IMG/VR virus record: IMGVR_UViG_3300036985_003015
Span: 1 to 44,579 of that record
Source of the DNA: a virus
Reading direction: 5' to 3' (one strand)
Length of the DNA stretch: 44,579 bases
This document shows, piece by piece, positions 7,439-16,665 of the stretch. Position 1 is the stretch's first letter. Each line of letters starts with the position of its first letter. Under the pieces are notes generated by a model, which was given only the letters and a program-made list of their open reading frames with translations, had not been told where the DNA came from and made no database searches. The translations under genes and the position numbers were made by a program.

Positions 7439-8365
7439 CTTGTTAGCACGATCGTATTCAGCGTACTTTTTAACGTAGCGCTGACGCAATACTGGATCAT
7501 CCCAAACGCCTGCCTCTTGTAAGGCTGCCTTGCGCTCAGGGCTAATGTAAACCTCTTTGCGTGTCGATACTGGCGCATGCTCACGACCAGAACCTACAGC
7601 GGGACCGCCTGTTGGCTTGCGTGCTGCCTTAAACTTCTCTGGCAAGCGACGCTTAACTCGATCGTGCAACTCATCCCAATATTCTTCTGAGCGGGGGTCA
7701 TAACCTTCCTGCGCTAGTTTATTGTCGATGGCAAGCACAATAGCCGAGTCCTCGTCCTTACCTTGAGGGTCGTACCAACTGTTCTCTTCCATAAACTCTT
7801 TAGCATAATGCACGACCTCACTATCAACCTGTGGCTGACGTGGCGCTTGTGCTTGCTGAGTTTGTTGTTGCTTGTACTGTGAGAGTTGTTGAGCCTTAAG
7901 TATTGCCTGATCACGGTAACGCATTGCTTGCGCAACGTCCTCACCATTACCAGCCTCAACCGCACGAGCGATAATCTTCTCGGACGTTTCAACCTCACTT
8001 ATGGCCTGTTGAATTTGTTGATCCAACTGGCTTAAGTTACTTTGTTGGGTGTGTGTCTCAACAGCACCAATACGACGCTCTAGCTCATCGTTACGGCTTC
8101 GTAAAAAGTTAAGCTCAACTTTGTCACGACCGATGGCCTTATCGCGGCGCTCTTTGCGTTCTTTTTTCTCTAGTCGACGGCGCTCACGAATTGCTTCACG
8201 GTCGTCTTCACTACTAGCATCGCCCTCTTCTTCGGATGATTTTAAGGTACTCTCCTCTTCTTCATCGTCTTCGTCAAGCGGATTGTCAACGGCTACATAC
8301 TCCGCATCCTTTAGTTCGTCCTCATCGTCTTCGATGATTGCCTCAACTTCTTTTTCTTTTGCCAT
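7433..8365 (-). CDS. Capsid scaffolding protein
   Basis: A 310-residue, highly charged protein. Its first 55 residues are very acidic (runs of Asp and Glu), followed by a basic Arg/Lys block (RERRRLEKKERKERR). Then comes a coiled coil (about 80-175) with heptad-like ELERRIGAVE and SQLDQQIQQAISEVE and a Gln-rich linker. The C-terminal part contains an AKEFMEENSWYDPQG motif that I recall from scaffold-like proteins of environmental podoviruses, ending in a short basic tail. Size, helical character and location between portal and capsid genes all fit a scaffold that directs procapsid assembly and then leaves. ATG 8365 follows AAAGGAGCTAGGC. Confidence 0.8.
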   Translation of the reverse strand: MAKEKEVEAIIEDDEDELKDAEYVAVDNPLDEDDEEEESTLKSSEEEGDASSEDDREAIRERRRLEKKERKERRDKAIGRDKVELNFLRSRNDELERRIGAVETHTQQSNLSQLDQQIQQAISEVETSEKIIARAVEAGNGEDVAQAMRYRDQAILKAQQLSQYKQQQTQQAQAPRQPQVDSEVVHYAKEFMEENSWYDPQGKDEDSAIVLAIDNKLAQEGYDPRSEEYWDELHDRVKRRLPEKFKAARKPTGGPAVGSGREHAPVSTRKEVYISPERKAALQEAGVWDDPVLRQRYVKKYAEYDRANKS

Positions 8366-8383
8366 GCCTAGCTCCTTTATCAG

Positions 8384-8785
8384 CTATAAGAAAGCACGAA
8401 TGGCTAATGGGTCAACTGTTACCTTACCGATTAGATCCGTGTCTTTAAAAATTACGAACATTGCGGACGTGTCTTTATCAATGCGCACTTCCCAACGATC
8501 ACCACCGTACTTAGCGACTCGAACAAAGTCACCCTTCTCACACCAAGCACCCTCAGGCCATAACTCCATGCTGTTACGGTTCTTAAAGGCCAATGGCCCC
8601 ACTGTTACTACCTTACCTACCTGTGTGTTCCACTTCTCGGTCTCTGTAGTTTCAGCGTTTAAAATAATACCGCCTGCTGTTTTTAGCTTTGGCGCCCTAA
8701 TTTGTACCAATACATAACTCCCAAAAGGTGTTATTCCAGGGTCTGCACTTGGAAACGCATCATCCAGCGTTTGATCAGACATCAT
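8384..8785 (-). CDS. GroES-like co-chaperonin
   Basis: A 133-residue protein matching the Cpn10/GroES fold: FGSYVLVQIRAPKLKTAGGIIL corresponds to the first strand, which leads into the mobile loop that binds GroEL. QVGKVVTVGP and GDFVRVAKYGGDRWEVRIDKD match the central strands, and FVIFKDTDLIGKVT the last. It is longer than host GroES (about 97 residues), with a disordered N-terminus and an added segment. It probably caps host GroEL to fold the capsid protein, as T4 gp31 does. It lies in the head operon just upstream of the scaffold. ATG 8785 overlaps the stop of the preceding small gene and follows GAGG. No phage GroEL is in the window. Confidence 0.85.
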   Translation of the reverse strand: MMSDQTLDDAFPSADPGITPFGSYVLVQIRAPKLKTAGGIILNAETTETEKWNTQVGKVVTVGPLAFKNRNSMELWPEGAWCEKGDFVRVAKYGGDRWEVRIDKDTSAMFVIFKDTDLIGKVTVDPLAIRAFL

Positions 8786-8960
8786 CGTTATCCTCTTTAA
8801 TTGTTGACAAAATCACTTCTATAGCACGCTCAATTCCAGCGTACATCCCCACCATGCGCCCGTATTCAAACGCATCATGTGAATTTGGTGAACGAAGCGC
8901 AGCCACTGCCAACTCTTGCTGCGCGTTCGTTAATAAATTTAAAACCTTATCGATCGTCAT
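8775..8960 (-). CDS. Small helical protein
   Basis: A 61-residue protein that looks almost wholly helical (KVLNLLTNAQQELAVAALRSPN, then DAFEYGRMVGMYAGIERAIEVILSTI) with an acidic tail. It overlaps its neighbours at both ends, by four bases with the zinc-finger gene upstream and by eleven with groES downstream. That supports real, coupled translation. I recognise no named domain. Similar short helical proteins occur beside portal and GroES genes in environmental phages I remember. Confidence 0.6.
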   Translation of the reverse strand: MTIDKVLNLLTNAQQELAVAALRSPNSHDAFEYGRMVGMYAGIERAIEVILSTIKEDNDDV

Positions 8961-9145
8961 TTCTTGTTTATCCGATTCTCATAGTCCTGTCTGCACCCAA
9001 CGCTACACCACCGGGCCCCATTCTTTGTACTATCTAAGCAATTTAAACAGACATTGCTTGTCGGTATCGTTAGATCAAGCTTGTACTTAGATCTAATTAA
9101 ATCTTCACGCTCTTGGCGGTCCTGACTTAAGTCCGCGTCATCCAT
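8957..9145 (-). CDS. Small zinc-finger protein
   Basis: A 62-residue protein with a charged N-terminal helix (DLSQDRQEREDLIRSKYK) and a four-Cys zinc site near the C-terminus, CLNC followed about 11 residues later by CSVGC, then RQDYENR. This resembles the TraR/DksA-type or small treble-clef fingers of phage proteins. It may bind RNA polymerase or nucleic acid, but I cannot tell which. It overlaps the next gene by four bases (ATGA arrangement). Confidence 0.6.
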   Translation of the reverse strand: MDDADLSQDRQEREDLIRSKYKLDLTIPTSNVCLNCLDSTKNGARWCSVGCRQDYENRINKK

Positions 9146-9149
9146 ATCA

Positions 9150-9278
9150 TTACTTTGGAATTGATTGTGTTTTAACTGGCGTGCCTGGTAATGACTTACC
9201 GTCTAACTTAGCGCCCATCGCCATGCGTTGGTGCTGTGATACGCCTTGTGAGTCTTTGCATTTATCTGTTGTTGCCAT
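9150..9278 (-). CDS. Very small hypothetical protein (42 residues)
   Basis: A 43-codon frame starts at ATG 9278 with a strong ribosome binding site (AGGAGAACCAAA) only 11 bases after the portal stop codon, and ends at TAA 9150, just before the zinc-finger gene. The product (MATTDKCKDSQGV... to SIPK) is polar, with one Cys and a Met/Gly-rich centre. It fills exactly the gap between portal and zinc-finger genes. Real translation is likely from spacing and ribosome binding site, but no function is apparent. Confidence 0.6.
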   Translation of the reverse strand: MATTDKCKDSQGVSQHQRMAMGAKLDGKSLPGTPVKTQSIPK

Positions 9279-9289
9279 TTTGGTTCTCC

Positions 9290-11800
9290 TTAAAAGTTAG
9301 GGTTTGGGTTAATACCCGTGCCAGTCGATACGTCTACTTTATTGCCGCTCAATATCTCAGCAGCAGCGAGGTCCTTGGCTGTAGCGTTGTCTTCTTGGTT
9401 CATTTGCAAGCGCACGGTTAGATCAGCTTGTTTGCGTGCGTCTTCACGATCTTGTCTTAGCAACTCAGTCTGCATGTCAAGCTCGTCCTGACGAAGTTGC
9501 AAGTTAGCTTGAACTTGATCACGTTGAGCTTGAGTCTGTGCTTGAGATTGATCACGCTGTGCTTGTGCTTGTATCTTCATTTGATCAGACTGGGCACGTT
9601 GAGCGATGGCTTGTTTTTGAACCTCTGCTGAAACCTGTGTAGGATCTTGTGGTTGTGGTGGTTGCATTTGTTGTGCTTGCTCGTAAGCAGCGCTTACGAT
9701 TTGCAAGAACTCAGGCGGTATCGCTTGCTCAATAGCTTGTTGAATCTCAACGGCTGCTTGCGCCTCTATCATCGCGTCGTCTTCGCCTAACATACCACTG
9801 TCGCTTGCTGCCTCTAAGCCTTTTCTGCTTATCTTCATGTAGTGCATTAACAAGTGATCCTTGATGTGAGCCACGATGGCCGGCACAAACATAGGCGCAA
9901 TGATTGGGTTTTGACCAAACATTGGTGACTGTAAGAACGCCAAGTGTACACGCATGTGAGCGATGTGCTCTTGATCAGGCAACGCACCAATTGGCTTGCC
10001 AACTGAGGCCGCAAAGTTCTCTTGAATGGGGTCGATGTCCTTAGGCTCAGGTTTTGGTACCAATAACTCTGTGCCCTCTGGTATTTTAAGCTGTTTTAAG
10101 AATAATTCTTCGACCTTGCGCACATCGTATAGTTGTGGTAGAGCCATTGCGCGCTGTTGTACAGCCTGAACCTGCGCAAAACGCTGTGTTTCACTGAAAA
10201 TATTGGGGTCTGAGACAGGAATAACGTCCATCGGGCCGTCAAAGTCTGACGGATCGACCATTTTCTCGCCCAACTCGTCAATCACCATCTCGTCTGTCAA
10301 ATAAGCAGAGTTTAGACGGTGCATTACCTTCAAGACGTGCGCCATTGAGTTGTGTAGGCGTGAGTGAATGGATGAAAACACCACCATCCCTTGCTCAATC
10401 AACGCCAACGTCGTGCCAACTGGCATGTTTGGGTTCTGATCGGACAGTTTCTCGAACGAAGTTTGCACCACACCCTTACCTGCGTCGACCAAGAAGCCTA
10501 GCAACTGCATCAACACAGGGCTTGGTGGGTTAAACGGCATAGGCATAGCGATTTTACGCACGTCGTCGACGTTAATGCCGCCCTCTAGCTCGATAACCTC
10601 TGTCGGTTGTGGGTTAACGTTCTGGCCGTTGGGGCCACCTTTTAACTTAAGTAATGTTGGAATGTTAGATATGTGCGCAGAGTCAAGCAACGCGCGCAAC
10701 GCACCGGTCGCTGCGCCTGATAGGCCGCCAATCATGTGTGTCAAGCCGATAGGGTAGGCACCGCGCCAGGGTACGAACGGGAACTCAACGATAGACTCTA
10801 GTGGGTTCTTGTAGCCCTCGTCACGTGGATCCCAGTTACGGTACACGGCCAAGCACTTACGCGTGGCCTTGTCGACTGTAATCACGTACGGTAAGAACTC
10901 GTCACCCTCAAGGTCGGCCGCCGTGGTAATCTCAAACACCGTGCGTAGTCCGTCCTCGTTGTAGGAGTCGTCCTCGCGGCCTTCGATCTTATCGTTAGCC
11001 TTGGTGGCCTTAGAGAAGTCAAGGTCGTCTGGCATGCCAAGGTCAACCTCGCGGTACATGCCTGAGCGTACACGCTTGTCGTACTCAAACTTGGTGATGT
11101 ACTGCACGTGCGTCTTGCGCTCGGCGGTGTAGAAGTTAGACGCTGCGAACGGTAGGTAGATGTCGTCCACCGGTATGAACACAGACTCAATGCGGTTAAG
11201 GTCCTTGTTCCAGAACAGCTTCATGTACTGGACGCCACCTAGTGGCAACTGCGTGGTCAACTGCTCAAGCTCCGTACGGAACTCAGGCATCTGCTCTGTA
11301 AGCTGCCAGTTTAAGTACTTGGCCTTGCGGTCAGCCTTCTCTATCTTGGCCTTCTCTTGCTTACCTATGATCTTGCTGCGTACTGGGCCGTTCGATGGGA
11401 ACAGCTCCTTCATGGCTCGCGCTGAGAAGTCAACGCAGGCCTCTGTCATTAGTGGGTGAACAACCTTGTTGGCTCCAGTAAATTGCGCACCACCTGGAGC
11501 GTCATCACCAAGACCAGTACGACGAATGCCCTCTTCATATTGCTCATCCCTTTTCTTACGTGCGTCCTTGTCACGGCCAATCTTGGCTATCAAGTCTTCG
11601 ACGATTGTGTTAAGGACCTTGGGGTCGATGTCGTCAACGATGTTGGCAAAGTGCTCACTCTGGGTTTGATGATCCTCTTCGTTCTCAAGCGCAACCATCG
11701 CTCCGCCGTCGTCGGTGTCGCGGATGTCTGACTCCTCTTCATCTAACTCAACCGTCTCGCCCTGAAGCTCTTCTTCATCGTCCATCATGTCTTTAGCCAT
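9290..11800 (-). CDS. Portal protein (P22-like)
   Basis: An 836-residue protein. The acidic N-terminus (about residues 1-45) is followed by a conserved body typical of large portal proteins: YEEGIRRTGLGDDAPGGAQFTGANKVVHPLMTEACVDFSARAMKELFP, then VPWRGAYPIGLTHMIGGLSGAATGALRALLDSAH and MPVGTTLALIEQGMVVFSSIHSRLH. The last 140 residues form a Gln-rich coiled coil with repeated AQRDQ elements. It forms the dodecameric ring through which DNA is packaged and to which the tail attaches. P22 portal is about 725 residues, so this one is somewhat longer. It lies after the polyvalent virion gene and before the head genes. ATG 11800 follows CGGAGCAGTAA. Confidence 0.88.
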   Translation of the reverse strand: MAKDMMDDEEELQGETVELDEEESDIRDTDDGGAMVALENEEDHQTQSEHFANIVDDIDPKVLNTIVEDLIAKIGRDKDARKKRDEQYEEGIRRTGLGDDAPGGAQFTGANKVVHPLMTEACVDFSARAMKELFPSNGPVRSKIIGKQEKAKIEKADRKAKYLNWQLTEQMPEFRTELEQLTTQLPLGGVQYMKLFWNKDLNRIESVFIPVDDIYLPFAASNFYTAERKTHVQYITKFEYDKRVRSGMYREVDLGMPDDLDFSKATKANDKIEGREDDSYNEDGLRTVFEITTAADLEGDEFLPYVITVDKATRKCLAVYRNWDPRDEGYKNPLESIVEFPFVPWRGAYPIGLTHMIGGLSGAATGALRALLDSAHISNIPTLLKLKGGPNGQNVNPQPTEVIELEGGINVDDVRKIAMPMPFNPPSPVLMQLLGFLVDAGKGVVQTSFEKLSDQNPNMPVGTTLALIEQGMVVFSSIHSRLHNSMAHVLKVMHRLNSAYLTDEMVIDELGEKMVDPSDFDGPMDVIPVSDPNIFSETQRFAQVQAVQQRAMALPQLYDVRKVEELFLKQLKIPEGTELLVPKPEPKDIDPIQENFAASVGKPIGALPDQEHIAHMRVHLAFLQSPMFGQNPIIAPMFVPAIVAHIKDHLLMHYMKISRKGLEAASDSGMLGEDDAMIEAQAAVEIQQAIEQAIPPEFLQIVSAAYEQAQQMQPPQPQDPTQVSAEVQKQAIAQRAQSDQMKIQAQAQRDQSQAQTQAQRDQVQANLQLRQDELDMQTELLRQDREDARKQADLTVRLQMNQEDNATAKDLAAAEILSGNKVDVSTGTGINPNPNF

Positions 11801-11811
11801 TTACTGCTCCG

Positions 11812-14800
11812 TTATCTAAACTCGTACATAGCATCATAGTCTACCTCGCCGCCTTCTGCAAATGCTGGCTCATCTTTTTTAAACTCGTACATCTCGTCGT
11901 AGTCAAAATCATCCGTCTCAACCTCGCCGCCCTCTGCGTATTCCGGCTCCTCGTACTGCGGTAGCATCTTGGACGAGCGTTTGCCGTACTCGGCTGATCG
12001 TCTTTGTATCTCGGCCTCGGTGGCGCGTCTGCCGCGCTCTTTAATACCAGCCTCAACGCCGGCCATGTTCTCGTAGTAGTCACCGACGGCGTCGCTCTTA
12101 GGGCCAGTGAACGGTGAGAAGAAGTAGTCTGTGTACTGGTAGGCCTTGCCCATGTCTCTAGCTACGTCAGCTGGGATGTCTTGTCTGACACCGAAGTCGT
12201 AGCCACCGCCGTAGTTTAACGCCACATCAAGTGGTGAGCGGTTCACTCGTGAGTTGCCAACCTCGTCTAGGTAGTTCTTCTTAAGCTCGCTCGATAGCGC
12301 GTCAGGGTACTTACCGTGATCAACCGCTTGCTTGTTGTACTGGACGCGGTACTTGGCAGCCTTAGCTAGCAGCTTGGCCTTGTCAAGCATTGATAAACCA
12401 GCGAACGGGTCGCTGTTAACCTTGCCGCCCCCTGCGAAGTTCTTGGTGTAGTTGATGCCCTTGTAGTAAGGTGACACGTTAACGCCAACGCTTGACTGGC
12501 TGCGTGGGTCGGTGCGGTAACCAGACCATCCCTTCGCTAGTGGCTGACGGCCAACGCCGTACTGTACGCCGTCATCGGTTGTGTACCTGGCGCGTAGCTC
12601 GCTGATGTCGTCGCGTTTAATCTTACGTGCCGGCACAGTCTCTGTGTAGCCATCCTCGTAGGTGTAGGTGCGCTCAGGCAACTTGAACACCTGGCCCTCT
12701 TTGGTAACACCGAAGCCGTACTTGTTTAGGATGTCGATGTCGGTGTTAACCTTGTAGTGACTGCCTGATGAGCCCTCGCTGTCAAAATTGCCGTAGTCAC
12801 CTGACGCTCTAACGTTTAAGCCACCCTCGTCCATGTGCACCACTCCACCGCCGGCGAACTTCTGCTCGGCCTTGGCTGCGTACGCTGGGTTCTTAGCGAT
12901 AACCAACGGGCCAATCTGAAGTATCTCTTCGGCGCCAGCGATAGGCTCCATCGTGCTGCGGTCGTAGAAGTAGCCGTGACGCTCAGGGTCGTAGCCAACC
13001 TGGACCCACTCACCACTAGCCAAGTTTTCTTGGGCAGTCTTGACCGCGTCCTCTTGGCTTATAGGGTTCCACTCGCCACGTATGACAGCAAACGGTGCCT
13101 TGGGTCCACCCTTAGCTACCTTTAACGCCTTCTCTGGTGCGCCTATCATGGTCGCGTTCTTAACGGACGACACGGAGTCGTATACCGTTGGCGCGTCCTT
13201 GCGGTGGATAGAGTTTACCCACACGCCGTGATCCTTGTAGGCTGGGATGTCTAGGCGTAGGTCTGTCTGCTCACCCGCTGGGATCTCTGACGCTCGGCCG
13301 TACATAGGCTGCTTGTTCTTAGTGAGCGCGCGCATCGCGTCTTCGTACGTTGCCGGTGCCGGCACGAACGAGTAAGGCGCCACTGGCTTAAGTGAGTTGA
13401 CTAGCTTGTCGTACTCGCTCGCACTAATCTCGCCTGTCTCTAACATGTTGGCTGCCCGTGTTAGCTCAGGGACGCGCTTGGTGACGTCCTTGTAATTCAT
13501 GTCTATGCGGTTAACGGCCGGTGTTGCCTTAGGCGCCATGTAGTGCTCGGCCATCTCACGCAAGCCCTTGGCTGCAGCCTTGACCACACCGCCACCAGCG
13601 AACGCAGGTAGGCCTTGATTCATCACGTAGTCACGTATCTCTGGCGTGATCTCGAAGCCCATCTGCTCTGACACGTTATCACCAAGCTGCACACCAATAG
13701 GTTTAACGCGTTCCGTTACACCCATTGATTTTAAGATGTCGTTGGCCGTGCTAGGTACGATCTGATCGTAGTAGGTTCGCATGCCCTCACCGCCGACTTG
13801 TAGATCCAAGCCAGACAGTGTCCTTGGTTGTGGTGGAGCAGCAACGTCGCCGTATATTGACGGCGCTGCCTCCCAACCTACGCTAGTGCCTGCCGGCGCA
13901 TCAGTGCCCTCGCTCTTAACAATCTTCTCTGCTATGTCTTTACCTAAGTGATCAGCAAGCTCGTCCTGCGTTAGGCCTTCTTTTGAAATAACCTCTTGCC
14001 CGTTCTTTACTGCTGAAAAGCTGTAGGTCCCGTCAGGGTTCATACTATGATTTATGCTATCAATCTGCTTAGCCAGGTTGTAACGATCAGCCTGCTGCGC
14101 GCCAGTGGTCCAGGCCAAATGGCTTTGCCCCTCGTCAACCGCGCGCTCGATGGCCTTCTTCAATCCCAACGCTGTCCAGTCGCCTGTGTCTTCGACGTAC
14201 GGGCCATGAGGAATACCTTTTGGCACGTATGATGTGGGTAGTGCTGCTCTTACAGCTTCCTCACTATTTAATGCGGAAAACCGCTCACCATTTACGCGGA
14301 GCTCGATTGTATTTCCATTATTATCGTACGCTCTAAAAAAGCCATTAGCGTCTGGCTTAATAGTCACCCCGCTACCAAACCCTTTCTTCCTACCCTGCTG
14401 AGCCCAATCAGACTGCAGCTCCTCTAGGAAAAGCACCTCATTGTTGTCAGGTGTGGTTTTAATATTGGTGCGTAGGTGAGCGACAACGTTAGGCTCGTCG
14501 AAGTGACCAGACGCAAAGTTAGATGGGTCACGGAGCACATCGCTAAGATTAGGCTGATCAAACTCGCGCACCACCCAGTCTGGGTTGTTGCTCAGCTTCT
14601 CAAGTGTGCGCGCCGGTATGGGCATTGTGCCACTAGCGAGGACGGTTCCGTTAGCGTCAGCAATCTCAAAGGCCTTATCAACTCTGATTTTTGGCGAGCT
14701 TGTGTTTGCAGGTAGGTGAATGAGCGTCTCAGTGTAGTCATGGCCACCTGGCAGCACGTACTTGGCGTACTGCGTCTCGTCGCTGCCAAAGCCATCAGCG

Positions 14801-15063
14801 CGGATGTTCTTGGTGGTAAGCTTGGGTGAGTTCTCTTGTATGTGTTTGACGATGTCCGCCTTGGACACCTTAGGTTGCCGCGCTAGTAGCTCGTCTAGCT
14901 TGATTGCTAGTGCTTCCTTCTTCGCGGCCTTGGGTGCGTTAGCCTTGATGTATGCTGCCCACTGTGAGCTGGGCATGGTCTCCATCTTATGCGCGATGAT
15001 CGTTCTCTCTAGTGGAGAGAACATGTTCTTGATCTTGGAGAGTGCGCTAACTGGGCTTGGCAT
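11812..15063 (-). CDS. Large multidomain 'polyvalent' type virion protein
   Basis: A 1083-residue protein made of at least two domains I recall from large phage polyvalent proteins. The first (about residues 205-330) holds LFLEELQSDWAQQGRKKGF, then HLAWTTGAQQADRYNLAKQ. The second (about 505-730) ends in EWVQVGYDPERHGYFYDRSTMEPIAGAEEILQIGPLVIAKNPAY. Five copies of [FY]A-x-GG-x-V separate or follow domains: near residues 488, 736, 875, 1042 and 1068. The extreme C-terminus is a tandem repeat of AEGGEV...DYDxMYEF. It lies between TerL and portal. Such proteins are thought to be carried in the virion and delivered to the host, but no catalytic activity is proven for these domains. Whether it is processed at the GG motifs is unknown. 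Confidence 0.75.
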   Translation of the reverse strand: MPSPVSALSKIKNMFSPLERTIIAHKMETMPSSQWAAYIKANAPKAAKKEALAIKLDELLARQPKVSKADIVKHIQENSPKLTTKNIRADGFGSDETQYAKYVLPGGHDYTETLIHLPANTSSPKIRVDKAFEIADANGTVLASGTMPIPARTLEKLSNNPDWVVREFDQPNLSDVLRDPSNFASGHFDEPNVVAHLRTNIKTTPDNNEVLFLEELQSDWAQQGRKKGFGSGVTIKPDANGFFRAYDNNGNTIELRVNGERFSALNSEEAVRAALPTSYVPKGIPHGPYVEDTGDWTALGLKKAIERAVDEGQSHLAWTTGAQQADRYNLAKQIDSINHSMNPDGTYSFSAVKNGQEVISKEGLTQDELADHLGKDIAEKIVKSEGTDAPAGTSVGWEAAPSIYGDVAAPPQPRTLSGLDLQVGGEGMRTYYDQIVPSTANDILKSMGVTERVKPIGVQLGDNVSEQMGFEITPEIRDYVMNQGLPAFAGGGVVKAAAKGLREMAEHYMAPKATPAVNRIDMNYKDVTKRVPELTRAANMLETGEISASEYDKLVNSLKPVAPYSFVPAPATYEDAMRALTKNKQPMYGRASEIPAGEQTDLRLDIPAYKDHGVWVNSIHRKDAPTVYDSVSSVKNATMIGAPEKALKVAKGGPKAPFAVIRGEWNPISQEDAVKTAQENLASGEWVQVGYDPERHGYFYDRSTMEPIAGAEEILQIGPLVIAKNPAYAAKAEQKFAGGGVVHMDEGGLNVRASGDYGNFDSEGSSGSHYKVNTDIDILNKYGFGVTKEGQVFKLPERTYTYEDGYTETVPARKIKRDDISELRARYTTDDGVQYGVGRQPLAKGWSGYRTDPRSQSSVGVNVSPYYKGINYTKNFAGGGKVNSDPFAGLSMLDKAKLLAKAAKYRVQYNKQAVDHGKYPDALSSELKKNYLDEVGNSRVNRSPLDVALNYGGGYDFGVRQDIPADVARDMGKAYQYTDYFFSPFTGPKSDAVGDYYENMAGVEAGIKERGRRATEAEIQRRSAEYGKRSSKMLPQYEEPEYAEGGEVETDDFDYDEMYEFKKDEPAFAEGGEVDYDAMYEFR

Positions 15064-15123
15064 AGCATTCCCTAAAAAGGATTGGCTTTGCGCGATTTTA
15101 ACTCATATCAAATTAAAATACAA

Positions 15124-16665
15124 CTAAGCAGCGTACGGATTACCTCTTTCTTTTGGAGGCACGTAGCTGTCCTCGCTCTGGTTGCTGTCGATGTTTAGCA
15201 TGCGCGTGTCGCGTAGGTAGATCAGCGCCTGCGTCATGCTGTCGACCATGTCGTCGTGCTCGCCGTTTGGGAAGATCATCAGCTCGTGCATCATCGCGTC
15301 TGTCCACGATGGCGCGCGGCCTGGGTTCTTCTTAGACTCAGGTAGGTACACCAGGCCAGACTCAAGCAAGGGTGCGACCGAGTGGACACGTGTGACCTTG
15401 TCAGCTCGCCCTGGGTTGTACGGGTGACAAGGCACGCCGCTGCGACGCAGGTCTTGCATAAGACTGATACCAGAGCCCTTCTCCTCGATCAGCACCACGT
15501 CGACCGTCTTGTCCTTGTCGCCGTACTTGGACCGGTACTCCTCGCCCATCTTCTTACGCAGGTCGGGGTAACCGAGGTGCTCCTTCCAACAGTCAAGCAG
15601 CACGACCGACTTACCCTTCTCGTGGTTGAACACGCCCCAGGTGCTGCAGGCCGTTGGGTCGTTCTGTGTCTTCTCGGTGAAGGCCGTGTCGTAGGACTGC
15701 ACAACGTACATGAGCTTAGGCAGTGGGTCATTGGCCGACAAGAGCTTGAACCAGTCGCGCTTGATGATACCACCAGCGGCCGGTGACGGACGTTGTTGTA
15801 GCTGACCCGATGTGCCGTACTCGCCTAGCTGCACCTTGAGCTCGTCGATCTCTTTAACGCCGAAGCGCCCCTTCCACAGCAACTCGCCGTCCTCGGTGCG
15901 TGGGTCGTAGTTGCCTAGCGTGGTCTTGCTGCGTCTGCCCCTCTCGAACTGAGCCGGCAGGCAGAGGTGATCCCAGCCACCCTGCCTGAGTACGTGGCCA
16001 GAGAGGTCGTTCTCGTGCAGCCGCTGCATCACGATCACCTTGCAGCCGGTCTTGGGGTTGTTGAGCCGCGTGCTCATCGCCTGGTCCCACCACTCAAGCG
16101 TGGACTCGCGCATCGTGTCTGACTGCGCCTCCATCGAGTTGTGCGGGTCATCGACAACCAGCACGTCACCGCCGTGGCCAGTGGTCGACGCGCCCACAGA
16201 GGTAGCGAACCGGTAGCCTGACTTGTCGTTCTCGAAGAAGGTCTTAGCGTTCTGGTCGCCGGTCAACGCGAACCGATGGCCCCAGCGCTCTTGGAACCAG
16301 GGAGACTCGATCAGTCGCCGGCACTTGAGTGAGTCACGCACAGACAGGCTGATCGCGTAAGAGGCGAACAGCCATCTGAACTGCGGCTGCGTCATCCACA
16401 CCCACACCGGCCACATCACAGCGACCTGTATCGACTTCATGTGCCTGGGTGGTACGTTGATGAGCAGGTTGCGTATCTCGCCCCTCGTGACGGCCTCCAG
16501 GTGCTCGGAGATGGTATCGAGGTGCCAGTTGCCTATGTAAGGCGTGCCAGGCTCGATCACGTGCCAGGCCATCTTAGTGAACTCGCTAAGTGAGCGCTCA
16601 GCTCGCCGCCTGTCGTGCTCAAGCTGGATAGCTCGCAGCGGTATCACGTTGGACATGTCAATCAT
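15124..16665 (-). CDS. terL: Terminase large subunit
   Basis: A 513-residue packaging ATPase-nuclease. The ATPase domain has a deviant Walker A, NVPPRHMKS (about residues 70-78), a Walker B VLVVDDPHN (about 169-177) and an R-rich QRLHENDLSGHVL coupling region. The nuclease domain starts near SYDTAF (about 326), has LIEEKGSG in its middle and ends with HDDMVDSMTQAL, supplying the acidic cluster that binds metal. Length is normal for the family. It drives DNA into the procapsid through the portal. The ATG lies 8 bases inside the XF1762-like gene; AAAGG sits upstream. TerS is two genes ahead, so the two terminase genes are separated by one gene. Confidence 0.93.
   Translation of the reverse strand: MIDMSNVIPLRAIQLEHDRRRAERSLSEFTKMAWHVIEPGTPYIGNWHLDTISEHLEAVTRGEIRNLLINVPPRHMKSIQVAVMWPVWVWMTQPQFRWLFASYAISLSVRDSLKCRRLIESPWFQERWGHRFALTGDQNAKTFFENDKSGYRFATSVGASTTGHGGDVLVVDDPHNSMEAQSDTMRESTLEWWDQAMSTRLNNPKTGCKVIVMQRLHENDLSGHVLRQGGWDHLCLPAQFERGRRSKTTLGNYDPRTEDGELLWKGRFGVKEIDELKVQLGEYGTSGQLQQRPSPAAGGIIKRDWFKLLSANDPLPKLMYVVQSYDTAFTEKTQNDPTACSTWGVFNHEKGKSVVLLDCWKEHLGYPDLRKKMGEEYRSKYGDKDKTVDVVLIEEKGSGISLMQDLRRSGVPCHPYNPGRADKVTRVHSVAPLLESGLVYLPESKKNPGRAPSWTDAMMHELMIFPNGEHDDMVDSMTQALIYLRDTRMLNIDSNQSEDSYVPPKERGNPYAA

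Noticed and set aside
8049-8717. 222-codon plus-strand frame, Ser-rich
   Set aside because: It is the complement of the scaffold and groES genes; its Ser runs are the shadow of Glu/Asp-rich codons.
15382-15786. 134-codon plus-strand frame opposite TerL
   Set aside because: It lies wholly antisense to a well-conserved terminase gene and has no plausible domain or start.
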